This document shows, piece by piece, positions 14,241 through 22,558 of a stretch of DNA of 64,000 nt. Where the stretch lies: assembly GCF_023195775.1 (NCBI RefSeq), contig NZ_CP096205.1:2170001-2234000 (forward strand). Direction: 5' to 3'. Within the stretch, counting starts at the first letter, position 1. Every line of letters begins with the position of its first letter. The notes below the pieces were generated by a model. The model saw nothing but the letters and a program-made list of their open reading frames with translations. It searched no databases and was not told where the DNA came from. This DNA is from Flavobacterium azooxidireducens (lineage in GTDB: Bacteria; Bacteroidota; Bacteroidia; Flavobacteriales; Flavobacteriaceae). The translations under genes and the position numbers were made by a program.

Positions 14241-15077
14241 TTATTCTCCGTTTCTAAAGTTAAATACAATAAACCCAATTTGTCCATCCGGTGCATTTGC
14301 ATCGTCGTTCCATCTATATTTATAAGCCGATTTGATTGCAGCTTCCTGTAAGCATTTACTGGTTGTATTTGAACCACTCGGACTAAATTTTGCGTTAGTA
14401 ACGCCTCCGTTTTTATTTACTTTTACTTCAACAACCACAGTTCCTTCGTCATTACATTCTGCTTTTACAGCTCCCGGACTGGAAAGTCGTCTACCGTTTA
14501 ATCCCCAAGCTCCCGTTCCGGTTCCTGTTCCTTTTCCGCTACCGTAGTAACTATTGGAATAGATGCTTCCGTCTAATTTTCCTTGGTTTCCGGCAGTTGT
14601 TGAAGTTCCGTCGCCACCGGTGGTTTTTCCGTCAGAGGATTTTACACCACCAATTAAAGCATCTAATTTTGCTTTTTTATCGGCTTCTTCTTGTTTCTTT
14701 TTCTGTTCGGCCACTTTGGCGGCTGCTTCTGCACTTGCTTTGGCTTTGGCTTCTTCTTTTTGTCTTTTTATTGCAATGGCCGCTTCGTTATCGGCTGTGA
14801 TTACATTTTCGGAGACTTTACTTGGTGAAGTTGGTTCAGATGTTGCTTCTTCCACAGGTTGTTCAGGTACTTCTCTTGGTTCTGTTTTAACCGGTTCGGT
14901 TGTGTTGGTGTTTCCTGAGCCGGCATCGGTGTTTCCAAAGTTAATGGCGATTCCGTTTTCGGGTGGTGGATCCATATAGGATAATCCGAGAAAAATAACT
15001 AATAAAAGCAACACTGTCATTATCGCTGTGGAAATGGCAAATGATTTTTTTTCGTGTTCGGTTTCTAAATATTTCAT
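14241..15077 (-). CDS. TonB-type energy transducer
   Basis: The 278-residue protein has the TonB plan: a short cytoplasmic tail, one N-terminal membrane anchor (residues ~15-32, AIMTVLLLLVIFLGLSY), a Pro/Glu/Thr-rich then Lys/Ala/Glu-rich spacer with coiled-coil character (~60-140), a Gly/Ser/Thr-rich linker and a C-terminal TonB-like domain (~205-277) with VVVEVKVNKNGGVTNAKF. It passes proton-motive force from ExbB-ExbD to outer-membrane receptors. It is the third gene of the exbB-exbD-tonB operon but is separated from exbD by a 158-bp gap filled by structured repeat B. The acidic-basic spacer is longer than in typical short TonBs. Confidence 0.87.
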   Translation of the reverse strand: MKYLETEHEKKSFAISTAIMTVLLLLVIFLGLSYMDPPPENGIAINFGNTDAGSGNTNTTEPVKTEPREVPEQPVEEATSEPTSPSKVSENVITADNEAAIAIKRQKEEAKAKASAEAAAKVAEQKKKQEEADKKAKLDALIGGVKSSDGKTTGGDGTSTTAGNQGKLDGSIYSNSYYGSGKGTGTGTGAWGLNGRRLSSPGAVKAECNDEGTVVVEVKVNKNGGVTNAKFSPSGSNTTSKCLQEAAIKSAYKYRWNDDANAPDGQIGFIVFNFRNGE

Positions 15078-15090
15078 CGTTTCTCGTTTT

Positions 15091-15236
15091 AGCCCTGATT
15101 GTAGCGGAAAGCCTTTGGTGATGAAAACCTATTTTTTCTTGGTTTGGCAGAGCGACCAAAGGAAGCTCCTGACAGACCGTAGAAAAAAAGGTTTTTGAGC
15201 CAAAGCTTGCAGCGAAAAGCAGGATTAGCTTCTTAT
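15091..15236 (+). repeat. Structured dispersed repeat, copy B (inside the exbD-tonB gap)
   Basis: Same plan as copies A and C: GATTGTAGCGGAAAGCC at 15097, centre AGCGACCAAAGGAAGCTC (15151-15168), and CTTGCAGCGAAAAGCAGG ending in ATTAGCTTCT. Arms AAAACCT-a-TTTTTTCT (15124-15139) pair with AGAAAAAA-AGGTTTT (15181-15195), with the same bulged A. The element is antisense to the operon and fills the whole gap between exbD stop and tonB start. Confidence 0.87.
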
Positions 15237-15628
15237 TATTTTGGTCGAACTGCCAAAACCACTTTAATTTGATTGCGGTTGGCGATGTCTAACACATTTA
15301 CTGCTTTTTCAATTGGCACGCCTTCTTCTGCTCTTAAAATAAGGGCTTTGTCTTCTTTGTTGGAAAATAAGGCTAATAATCGAGCTTCTAAATCGGCTTC
15401 TTGAACTTGGTCTTTGTCAATAAAAAATTCTAAATCTTTATTGATGCTCACCGAAATATTTTTGTTACTGTCGGTTTTCCCTTTTGCTTTTGGTAATACT
15501 AAATCCAATGCATTGGTGGTAACCATTGTGGATGTTAGCATAAAGAAAATCAATAACAAAAACACAATATCCGTCATAGACGACATATTGAATTCGGGCG
15601 ATACTTTATTTCTACCTCTGATATTCAT
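15236..15628 (-). CDS. exbD: ExbD/TolR-type biopolymer transport protein
   Basis: A 130-residue inner-membrane protein with one transmembrane helix (residues ~17-37, TDIVFLLLIFFMLTSTM). It includes the proton-conducting aspartate in MSSMTDIVFLLLIFF, followed by a periplasmic domain. The start MNIRGRNKVSPEFNMSSMTD is typical of Bacteroidetes ExbD. It begins one base after exbB ends, so it is translationally close-coupled to exbB, and it should form the proton channel of a TonB or TolA motor with it. The next gene encodes the TonB partner. Confidence 0.93.
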   Translation of the reverse strand: MNIRGRNKVSPEFNMSSMTDIVFLLLIFFMLTSTMVTTNALDLVLPKAKGKTDSNKNISVSINKDLEFFIDKDQVQEADLEARLLALFSNKEDKALILRAEEGVPIEKAVNVLDIANRNQIKVVLAVRPK

Positions 15629-15629
15629 A

Positions 15630-16325
15630 TTATGACGGTTCGTTTAAAAGGTCAAGGAAATCGGTTGCATTGGCTTCCATTTGATGTACTACTTTATCGG
15701 TTTTTACAACTAAATGGTTGTAGCCCATAAACGCAATAATTCCTACTACTAAACCGGCAACAGTTGTTGTCATAGCGGTATAAATACCTTCTGCTAAAGC
15801 ACCAACTTCAATTTGTCCGCCACCGCTTGCCATTTTGTGAAAGGCAAGAATCATACCAATTACAGTTCCAAGGAAACCAATCATTGGTCCTGCACCGGAG
15901 ATAGTTGCGAGCATACTTACGTTTTTCTCCAGTTTGTAAATTTCGAGTTTTCCGGCATTTTCAATGGCTGTGTTGATGTCTTCCAATGGTTTTCCGATGC
16001 GGGAAATTCCTTTTTCGGTTAAACGAGCAACAGGAGAATTGGTTTGAGCACAAAGCATTTTGGCGGCATCAATTTTTCCGTTGGTGATATTCATTTTAAT
16101 GTTGTTCATAAAATTAGTATCAATTTTGGAAGCGGCATTAATCGCCATTAATCTTTCGAAATAAAGATATAAGGCAAAAAATAATAATAACGCCAATGTA
16201 ATCATGATGAGTTGACCACCAATTCCGCCACTGGTAATTAAATCCCAAATGGATAATGTTTTTTCTATGGGTTGGTCTTCTAATAAAGCATTTTGTGCTG
16301 TTGCTAAACTATCTGCTGGTTGCAT
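15630..16325 (-). CDS. exbB: ExbB / MotA-TolQ-ExbB proton channel protein
   Basis: The 231-residue protein has three membrane helices: ~35-55 (MITLALLLFFALYLYFERL), ~140-165 (the GAGPMIGFLGTVIGMILAF segment) and ~183-205. The last two contain the small-residue stretch that lines the proton pore. The cytoplasmic loop between helices 1 and 2 is typical. It heads the exbB-exbD-tonB operon on the minus strand. No clear TAnnTTTG promoter is seen in the 51-nt gap behind the NhaD gene, so readthrough from upstream is possible. Confidence 0.93.
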   Translation of the reverse strand: MQPADSLATAQNALLEDQPIEKTLSIWDLITSGGIGGQLIMITLALLLFFALYLYFERLMAINAASKIDTNFMNNIKMNITNGKIDAAKMLCAQTNSPVARLTEKGISRIGKPLEDINTAIENAGKLEIYKLEKNVSMLATISGAGPMIGFLGTVIGMILAFHKMASGGGQIEVGALAEGIYTAMTTTVAGLVVGIIAFMGYNHLVVKTDKVVHQMEANATDFLDLLNEPS

Positions 16326-16376
16326 ATTTTAAAATGTTTTTTTAATTGGTTAGAATTATAACGCTAAGTTACGGTT

Positions 16377-17762
16377 TTAAATTGTAGGTCGTATAAAATG
16401 TTCAATTAACATGAAAGTTAATGCTCCTGCAATAAATCCGGCGAAGGCAAGCCAAGTTATTCTTTTGAGGTACCAAATGAAATCAATTTTTTCCATTCCC
16501 ATTGCGGCAACACCTGCGGCTGAACCGATGATGAGCATACTTCCTCCGGTTCCGGCAGAGTATGCTATAAAGTGCCAAATTGAGCTATCAACTTCAAAAG
16601 TGTACATTCCCATTGAAGCGGCTACTAATGGCACGTTGTCTATGATTGATGATAAAATTCCCAACAAAATAACTACCACATCCATATTTGGAATGGCATT
16701 GGATAACGATTCTGCTGCATAACGAAGTGTTCCGGTATCATTGCCATCAATTTGACCAAATACCATACTTTCTAAAGCAGCCACTCCCATTAAAATACCT
16801 AGAAAGAAAAGAATACTTGAAAATTCAATCTTTGTTAATGCATTATGACCTGAATAAAGGTGTTTGTCTTTTTTATTGAAGTCGTCAAACGGTGTAACAT
16901 ATTCTGATGCTAACCAAACAAAACCAAGACTAAACATCATTCCAACATAGGGAGGAAGTCCGGTAATCATTTTGAAAATAGGTACAAAAACAATAGCTCC
17001 TAAACCAATATATAGCATTTTTTTACTGCTTAATAAACGTTCAGATTCTTCGTTGATTCCATATGATTTTCTCTCAGTTATTCCTTGAAAAGGTTTTAAC
17101 TTAGAGGCAATAAAAAATGGCACCACAAAACAAACAATAGACGGTACAATAACGTATTCTGATAATCCGACAGCAGTAACCTTATTGGCAATCCAAAGCA
17201 TAGTCGTGGTTACATCTCCAATAGGAGACCAAGCTCCACCTGCGTTGGCAGCAATTACGATTAGTGATGCATACCAAATTCTGTACTCTCTTTTAGGGAT
17301 TAATTTTCGAAGTAAAGTAATTAAAACAATGGTTGCTGTAAGGTTGTCAATAATAGCAGATAGGATAAAAGCAACAATTCCAAGCGTCCATAATAAACGT
17401 ACTTTATTGGTTGTTTTAATTCTGTTTTTTATCACGTCAAAACCTCTGTGTAAATCAATAATTTCTACGATGGTCATGGCACCAATTAAGAAAATTAGAA
17501 TTTCTGATGTTTTTCCGAAATGGTGCATTAGGTTTTCGAGAAAACCATCGTGATTTTCGGCAGCAGTACCTGAATTAATATTAAAAATATGTCCATGCGT
17601 GTCGATTATGGAAAACCATCCATTGTTAAAACCAACAGATAGCACCGCCCACATAGTCGCGGCCATTAAAAGAGCAGGTACGGTTTTGTCTAGTTTTAGT
17701 GGGTGTTCTAGAGTGATGGACATGTATCCAATAACAAATAATAAGATGATTAAAAGAGTCAT
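16377..17762 (-). CDS. nhaD: NhaD-type sodium:proton antiporter
   Basis: The 461-residue polytopic protein has about a dozen hydrophobic helices and NhaD-family signatures: the NSGTAAENHDGFLENLMHH segment, IIDNLTATIVLITLLRKL (residues ~137-155), ANAGGAWSPIGDVTTTMLW (~172-190) and the mirrored SSIIDNVPLVAASMGMY near residue 376. The twin NA/GDVTT and DNVP loops are the ion-binding re-entrant segments of the ArsB/NhaD superfamily. It exports Na+ or Li+ in exchange for protons. It follows the amino acid dehydrogenase gene after only 11 nt and is probably cotranscribed with it. Confidence 0.93.
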   Translation of the reverse strand: MTLLIILLFVIGYMSITLEHPLKLDKTVPALLMAATMWAVLSVGFNNGWFSIIDTHGHIFNINSGTAAENHDGFLENLMHHFGKTSEILIFLIGAMTIVEIIDLHRGFDVIKNRIKTTNKVRLLWTLGIVAFILSAIIDNLTATIVLITLLRKLIPKREYRIWYASLIVIAANAGGAWSPIGDVTTTMLWIANKVTAVGLSEYVIVPSIVCFVVPFFIASKLKPFQGITERKSYGINEESERLLSSKKMLYIGLGAIVFVPIFKMITGLPPYVGMMFSLGFVWLASEYVTPFDDFNKKDKHLYSGHNALTKIEFSSILFFLGILMGVAALESMVFGQIDGNDTGTLRYAAESLSNAIPNMDVVVILLGILSSIIDNVPLVAASMGMYTFEVDSSIWHFIAYSAGTGGSMLIIGSAAGVAAMGMEKIDFIWYLKRITWLAFAGFIAGALTFMLIEHFIRPTI

Positions 17763-17773
17763 CGATTTTTAGT

Positions 17774-19000
17774 TTAAGTTAATTGTTTCAGAGCAATTTC
17801 AAAAGCGGTTGCACTAATATTGGTTTTGGATGAATTTAAAGCATGTGTTTTTTCAATTGCTTTTTTGATGGTTTCGGAAGTGTCGAAGAAGATAGCTTCA
17901 TCGGTCATTTGAACTTTCTTTTCCATAAAATAAGCAAAAACGCGAGCCATGCCGCAATTTGCAATAAAATCAGGAATTAAGCTAACTTTTGCATCAGTTT
18001 CTTCCATGATTGAACCGAAGAAAATTTCTTTATCGGCAAACGGCACATTGGCACCACTTGAAATTACTTCTAAACCAGAAGCAATCATTTGGTCAATTTG
18101 ACTTTTTTGAACCAAGCGTGAAGCTGCACAAGGAGCAAAAATTTCGGCATTAATGTTCCAAATTTGCTGATTTATTTTTTCAAATGGAATCATATTTGGG
18201 GCTACTAATTTATTTCCGTCTTTGTTTAAAAACAAGCGTTTAATTTCTTCAAACGAAAAACCTTCCTCATTAATGATTCCGCCTTCTCGGTCGATAATTC
18301 CTACGATTTTGGCTCCCATTCCGGCTAAATAAAATGCTGCGGCAGAACCTACATTTCCAAAGCCTTGAACAACGGCTTTTTTGCCAACAACGCTTCCGCC
18401 ATAAATATCATAATAATGACGAACTGCTTCGGCAACGCCAAAACCGGTAATCATATCTGCAACAGTATATTTTCGGTTTACATCTGGTGAAAATTTTGGA
18501 TTCTCAATTACTTTGATGACACCTTGACGAAGTTGACCAATTCTGTTGATTTTGTCTGCTTCTGTAGGTTTAAAATGACCGTTGAAAACGCCTTCTTGCG
18601 GATGCCAAACGCCACATTCTTCTGTAATTGGAATTACTTCGTGGATTTCATCTACATTTAAATCGCCTCCGGTTCCATAATAACTTTTCAATAGAGGAGA
18701 AACGGCTTTATACCAGCGTTGTAAAACTTCTTTTTTTCGAGGATCATTTGGGTCAAAGTTGATTCCTGATTTTGCTCCACCAATGGCAGGGCCAGAAACA
18801 GAGAATTTTACTTCCATAGTTTTTGCAAGAGAAAGAACTTCGTTCATGTCTAATCCTTTTCGCATTCTGGTTCCGCCACCGGCAGCACCTCCACGAAGAG
18901 AGTTGATTACTGTCCAGCCTTCTGCATCGGTTTCTGCATCTTTCCAGTTAAAAATTATTTCGGGTTCTTTGTTCTCAAATTTTTTGAGTAATTCTTTCAT
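17774..19000 (-). CDS. Glu/Leu/Phe/Val family amino acid dehydrogenase
   Basis: The enzyme deaminates an amino acid to its 2-oxo acid with NAD(P). Residues ~60-80 hold the catalytic-lysine region SGPAIGGAKSGINF; GTGGDLNVDE follows near residue 110, and a Rossmann fold begins with VQGFGNVGSAAAFYLAGMG near 208. The specificity (glutamate, leucine or other) is not settled by these motifs; flavobacterial relatives are usually annotated as glutamate dehydrogenase. The frame opens at 19039, but the ATG at 19000 (MKELLKKFENKEPEI) is preferred because the -7 element at 19037-19044 overlaps the upstream candidate, which would then lie outside the transcript. This gives 408 residues. Confidence 0.88.
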   Translation of the reverse strand: MKELLKKFENKEPEIIFNWKDAETDAEGWTVINSLRGGAAGGGTRMRKGLDMNEVLSLAKTMEVKFSVSGPAIGGAKSGINFDPNDPRKKEVLQRWYKAVSPLLKSYYGTGGDLNVDEIHEVIPITEECGVWHPQEGVFNGHFKPTEADKINRIGQLRQGVIKVIENPKFSPDVNRKYTVADMITGFGVAEAVRHYYDIYGGSVVGKKAVVQGFGNVGSAAAFYLAGMGAKIVGIIDREGGIINEEGFSFEEIKRLFLNKDGNKLVAPNMIPFEKINQQIWNINAEIFAPCAASRLVQKSQIDQMIASGLEVISSGANVPFADKEIFFGSIMEETDAKVSLIPDFIANCGMARVFAYFMEKKVQMTDEAIFFDTSETIKKAIEKTHALNSSKTNISATAFEIALKQLT

Positions 19001-19036
19001 TTTAGTTAGTTGTTCTTTTTTAGTTTGTTTGTGGTG

Positions 19037-19044
19037 CAAATTTA
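19037..19044 (-). promoter_or_regulatory. -7 element upstream of the amino acid dehydrogenase
   Basis: TAAATTTG on the minus strand matches TAnnTTTG. No good TTG is visible at the right distance, so it is a partial promoter match. Its position argues for the start at 19000. Confidence 0.45.
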
Positions 19045-19133
19045 ATTTTAAATATTAAATTGAGTTTTATTTTAATAAAGATTTTATAATAAAATAATCG
19101 TTTTTCAGCTTTTAATTTAAAATAAATGGCAAA

Positions 19134-19163
19134 ACGGGTCAATTTGATTAAAAATTGACCCGT
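19134..19163 (-). terminator. Hairpin terminator of the GH5 gene
   Basis: ACGGGTCAATTT (19134-19145) pairs perfectly with AAATTGACCCGT (19152-19163) around a 6-nt loop. On the minus strand it is followed by TTTT and lies 28 nt after the GH5 stop. Confidence 0.7.
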
Positions 19164-19190
19164 AGACTATAAATAGAACTTGTAGTGATT

Positions 19191-20453
19191 TTACTTCTTA
19201 TTTTTTAGAGAATGATTTTTAAACCCCAATCCTTCAATATAGCCCACATTTGGAAAATTCTTTTTAGTAAAAAGGGAATTCTCTAAATACTGATTAAGAG
19301 CTTTTTGAACTAATTCGCGATTAGGTCTGTTTTTGCGAATATTTTCATAGGTACTTCGGTCGCTTTTGGCATAATTTATCAAAAGATCAAAATTTTCGGG
19401 TTGATCAAAGTTCATGATTCCGCTGGTGTTGTTCATTTTTTTATACGGCCAAAAGCACCAATGAACTTCATTTTTATCTAATAAAATCCGAAAATCATTT
19501 ACCCATTCATCTGTGTTTTCACCCGTTTCACCAATGTAGATGGGAACTTGATGTTTTTCGCTAAAATCTACATAAAACTGAACGGATTCCTGATTTACAT
19601 CAAACCAATATTTGTGAAATTCATAAACGATATTGTTATCTAAAATTTCTTCAAAAACACCAAAATCTCCTCCCCAAATAGAACCATTTAAAAAGATGGT
19701 GTGTTTTTTATCAATTTTTCGAATGTCGGAAACTAATCGTTTATAAAGCAAATGAAGACGGAGATTATAATCTTTAATTTCATCTTTAAAATAATGAGCT
19801 AACGGTTCGTTAATTAAATCATACCCAATAACAATGGGATCGTTTTTATATTTTTTAGCAATATCAATCCAAATTTCGCTCAATAAATCTTGCGATTTTT
19901 GACTAAAAAACAAATAGGGAAAACCATGACTGTCATCAATATTGTCTCCGGTTTGACCGCCGGGAGCACAATGCATATCCAATAAAACATACAGTTTTTC
20001 TTGTCTGCACCATTCAATTACTCGATCAAGATAGGTAAAGCCTGAGTTTCGTTTTCCCATATATAAATCCTGCGTAAACATTTTATAATGAAATGGAACA
20101 CGCAAATGATTGCAACCAATTTGTTTTAAATATTTAATGTCGTCATGGGTGATGTAATTGTCAAGGTATTTATCCCAAAAAACTTCTAAACTATCCGGAC
20201 CAATCATTTCATACAGAAAATCATCAATTCTTCGAGGAGAATTTACTTGTTCAAATTTGAACATATATCCTTCGGGAACTAACCAATTTCCGAGGTTTGT
20301 TCCTTTTAGAATAATTGGATTTCCTGAAGGTTCAAGAATTTGTTTTCCATTAGTTTTTAAAACAGGAGTTTTGTCTGAAAATTTATTTTTAGTTTGACTA
20401 AAAACTAAAAAAGTATTAAAAACAATTAGAGCAGAAAGAAGAATTTTTTTCAT
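19191..20453 (-). CDS. Glycoside hydrolase family 5 (exported)
   Basis: A Sec signal (MKKILLSALIVFNTFLVFSQ) precedes a (beta/alpha)8 GH5 domain (residues ~45-380). Landmarks are LKGTNLGNWLVPEG at the start, NHLRVPFHYKMF, the catalytic acid/base in YDLINEPLAHYF (NEP) and the nucleophile in IYIGETGENTDEW. The YEFHKYW histidine segment lies between them. GH5 enzymes cleave beta-glucans, mannans or related polymers by retention; the NLGNWLVPEGYM start recalls the exo-1,3-glucanase-like subfamilies, so a beta-1,3- or beta-glucan substrate is possible but not proven. There is no carbohydrate-binding module and no T9SS tail, so it is probably periplasmic. Confidence 0.88.
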   Translation of the reverse strand: MKKILLSALIVFNTFLVFSQTKNKFSDKTPVLKTNGKQILEPSGNPIILKGTNLGNWLVPEGYMFKFEQVNSPRRIDDFLYEMIGPDSLEVFWDKYLDNYITHDDIKYLKQIGCNHLRVPFHYKMFTQDLYMGKRNSGFTYLDRVIEWCRQEKLYVLLDMHCAPGGQTGDNIDDSHGFPYLFFSQKSQDLLSEIWIDIAKKYKNDPIVIGYDLINEPLAHYFKDEIKDYNLRLHLLYKRLVSDIRKIDKKHTIFLNGSIWGGDFGVFEEILDNNIVYEFHKYWFDVNQESVQFYVDFSEKHQVPIYIGETGENTDEWVNDFRILLDKNEVHWCFWPYKKMNNTSGIMNFDQPENFDLLINYAKSDRSTYENIRKNRPNRELVQKALNQYLENSLFTKKNFPNVGYIEGLGFKNHSLKNKK

Positions 20454-20580
20454 GATTTGTTGAAATAGTGTCTGCTAAATTATTTTTTTTGAAAGCTACT
20501 GTAAAACATTTCAAACCCAAATTTTGAAAAAGTGTATTAAAAATGTAGTGTTTTTGTTTTGAAATTAATGTTGAGCAAAA

Positions 20581-20603
20581 AAAATCCCCAAAGTGGGGAT
20601 TTT
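20581..20603 (-). terminator. Terminator of the DUF1275 operon
   Basis: AAAATCCCCA (20581-20590) pairs with TGGGGATTTT (20594-20603). On the minus strand it ends in a long T run, 5 nt after the stop. Confidence 0.85.
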
Positions 20604-20607
20604 ATGT

Positions 20608-21438
20608 TTATGCTGTTTCTTCTTTCATTCGTTCTTTTCTTTCTGTAAATGAGTTTAAATTGAAAGCCGGATGCACAGTTTTAGTTTCTTTGTAAACCTT
20701 TATTGCATTTTTTCTGTTTCTGATTGACATGAACCTTTCTAATCGAATTTTGTATAAATCATACGAAATTACTATCGTTAAAAATACACTCACAATATAG
20801 AACACTTGAAATCCGGTGTAGAAATAAAGAAATCCGGAAATTATTGCTCCCCCTAAGTAGGCAATTGCAATGGTACTTAATAGTTTTGCCTTGCCTCTCA
20901 ACTCTTTATTTTCTCGGTATTCTTTTTTAGTAAACATTGAAAATAGAATTCCTAAATCGGTTGTAGTTCCTGTTAAGTGAGTTGTTTTTACTGCAAAATT
21001 TGAAATACTTGCAGTTAATCCGTTTTGTAAACCCATGGCAAAAAGCATGATTCCGAGCATGATTTCGGTTTCAAATAGTGTTTCCATGTAGAAAAACTGT
21101 CCATATATTCCCACCGACATTAAACAAATAATTTCTAAAATCAGCGGTAGCGAATGAGCCAAATACGTATTTATTTTACTAAGATGAATAACAATTAAAT
21201 TGGACAAAAAACTACCAAAAAAGAATAGAAATATCCAAGCAAAAACAATTCCGGTTTGATATAAATTTCCTTTTACAATTTCTGAAGCCAAAATGGCATA
21301 ATGACCAGTTACATTTGATGAAAATGAAAAGAAAATCAGTAACGAGGCAACATTCACCATTCCGCCGGAAAAGGCAGTAAGTGCTCCTAATTTTATATTG
21401 TCTTCTAATGTTCTGCTATTACTAAATTTTCTAAGCAT
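20608..21438 (-). CDS. DUF1275 (YoaK-like) membrane protein
   Basis: The 276-residue protein has six predicted membrane helices between residues ~18 and 235. It has the family's features GALTAFSGGMVNVASLL near the start and NGLTASISNFAVKTTHLTGTTTDLG (cited in part) near residue 140, where the TTHLTGTxTD motif is diagnostic. The function of the family is unknown. It is the last gene of a three-gene minus-strand set: UspA-like protein, small exported protein, then this gene 3 nt later. A strong terminator follows. Confidence 0.85.
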   Translation of the reverse strand: MLRKFSNSRTLEDNIKLGALTAFSGGMVNVASLLIFFSFSSNVTGHYAILASEIVKGNLYQTGIVFAWIFLFFFGSFLSNLIVIHLSKINTYLAHSLPLILEIICLMSVGIYGQFFYMETLFETEIMLGIMLFAMGLQNGLTASISNFAVKTTHLTGTTTDLGILFSMFTKKEYRENKELRGKAKLLSTIAIAYLGGAIISGFLYFYTGFQVFYIVSVFLTIVISYDLYKIRLERFMSIRNRKNAIKVYKETKTVHPAFNLNSFTERKERMKEETA

Positions 21439-21441
21439 AGT

Positions 21442-21894
21442 TTATGATTTTTCAAATGTTAATTTTGCAATTCCACGAGCTTGAATTTCCGAATCAAAAT
21501 TCAAAATCATTGTGTTGTTGTCAAGTTCGGTAAGGTTGTAGTTTTCTACAACATTATCGTCATATTTTAATTGAAGAATATGACCTCTTCCTTTAATTTT
21601 CCAATCTACTAATCGTTCTGTTGAACCTGCTTTTAAGAGCAGTTTTCCGTTTGGCAAAAATTGCCAAGTTTCGGCTTCATGAATGAGTAGGTGTTGACCG
21701 ATTATTTTTTTTACATCGTCTGTAATTTCTTTGCTGTTAGTGTCGCCAACTTTATTTACACGTTCATATTCCCAAGATTTTTCATTCCATTGTCCAACAA
21801 TTTTTTTTTCAGGACTTTGAGAAAAGGACATTAATGTGAAGATCGTTGCAACAATAACCAGAAATACAACGGTGTAGGTGGTTATAATTTTCAT
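21442..21894 (-). CDS. Small membrane-anchored protein, lipocalin-like pattern
   Basis: I do not recognise a named family. The 150-residue protein has one N-terminal hydrophobic segment (residues ~5-27), with an uncertain choice between signal peptide and anchor. A beta-rich domain follows in which GQWNEKSWEYER, WQFLPNGKLLLKAG and LVDWKIKGRGHILQLKYDD resemble lipocalin-like repeat strands of Bacteroidetes. It sits 19 nt behind the UspA-like gene and 3 nt before the DUF1275 gene, so all three are probably one transcript. Confidence 0.6.
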   Translation of the reverse strand: MKIITTYTVVFLVIVATIFTLMSFSQSPEKKIVGQWNEKSWEYERVNKVGDTNSKEITDDVKKIIGQHLLIHEAETWQFLPNGKLLLKAGSTERLVDWKIKGRGHILQLKYDDNVVENYNLTELDNNTMILNFDSEIQARGIAKLTFEKS

Positions 21895-21913
21895 AGTTTT
21901 TTTGATTTACTAA

Positions 21914-22417
21914 TTAAGAATGCGAAGGAACTCCGTTGAAGAAGATTTCGGCAACTTTTCCCTTTTCAGGAATATTTTGATTAGCATTCCACCCAACTTG
22001 TTCTACAGAAAGTTTACTTTTTTGAATAAATGGAACTAAATCAAAGCTTTTTCTTTTATCCAATTTCCACTGATGTTCTGTTGGAAGAAATGCTTGATCA
22101 ATTTTGTTTCCTTCAACATAATTGTTAAAAGCAGCTTGTGTAAAACCGGTAAAAATATCTTTACGAATAGAATTTATTTTTGAAGCATATTTGTTTTGTA
22201 AAACCGAACACGCTTCAGTAAATTCATTTGTAATAAATTGATTTACAATTTTTTTCTTTGATAAGAAAAGCAAATCAGTGATTGAATCTGTTAAATGAAC
22301 TCCGTGCAAAAGAATGACATCAAATTTTTCATTTGATGAAGATTGGCTCAAAACATTTTTTAAAACAGCTAATGATTCGATTGAGAAATCAGTTGGGATA
22401 AGAATGGTTTTTTTCAT
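21914..22417 (-). CDS. Universal stress protein-like protein
   Basis: The start MKKTILIPTDFSIESLAVLKNVL is the first strand and helix of a UspA fold, with the conserved PTDFS turn, and FDVILLHGVHLTDS fits the second strand. The C-terminal ATP-binding G-x2-G-x9-G-S/T motif is not evident, so nucleotide binding is doubtful. The protein is a single 167-residue domain without a signal peptide. A TAAATTTG (-7 type) lies on the minus strand at 22454-22447. It is first in an operon with a small anchored protein and a DUF1275 protein. Confidence 0.65.
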   Translation of the reverse strand: MKKTILIPTDFSIESLAVLKNVLSQSSSNEKFDVILLHGVHLTDSITDLLFLSKKKIVNQFITNEFTEACSVLQNKYASKINSIRKDIFTGFTQAAFNNYVEGNKIDQAFLPTEHQWKLDKRKSFDLVPFIQKSKLSVEQVGWNANQNIPEKGKVAEIFFNGVPSHS

Positions 22418-22558
22418 GACACTATTATTTTTTAGATTTATAGTGACAAATTTATGGGCATCAAATTAGAAAGAAATTAATCTAAAATTAGAATTTGATT
22501 AAAATTGAATGACGAAATTAAAATAAGATTAGAGAATCTTAAAGAAGTTTTAAAAACG

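Noticed and set aside
14563..14979. 138-codon plus-strand frame opposite tonB.
   Set aside because: A shadow of the low-complexity Lys/Ala/Glu-rich tonB spacer; no independent signals.
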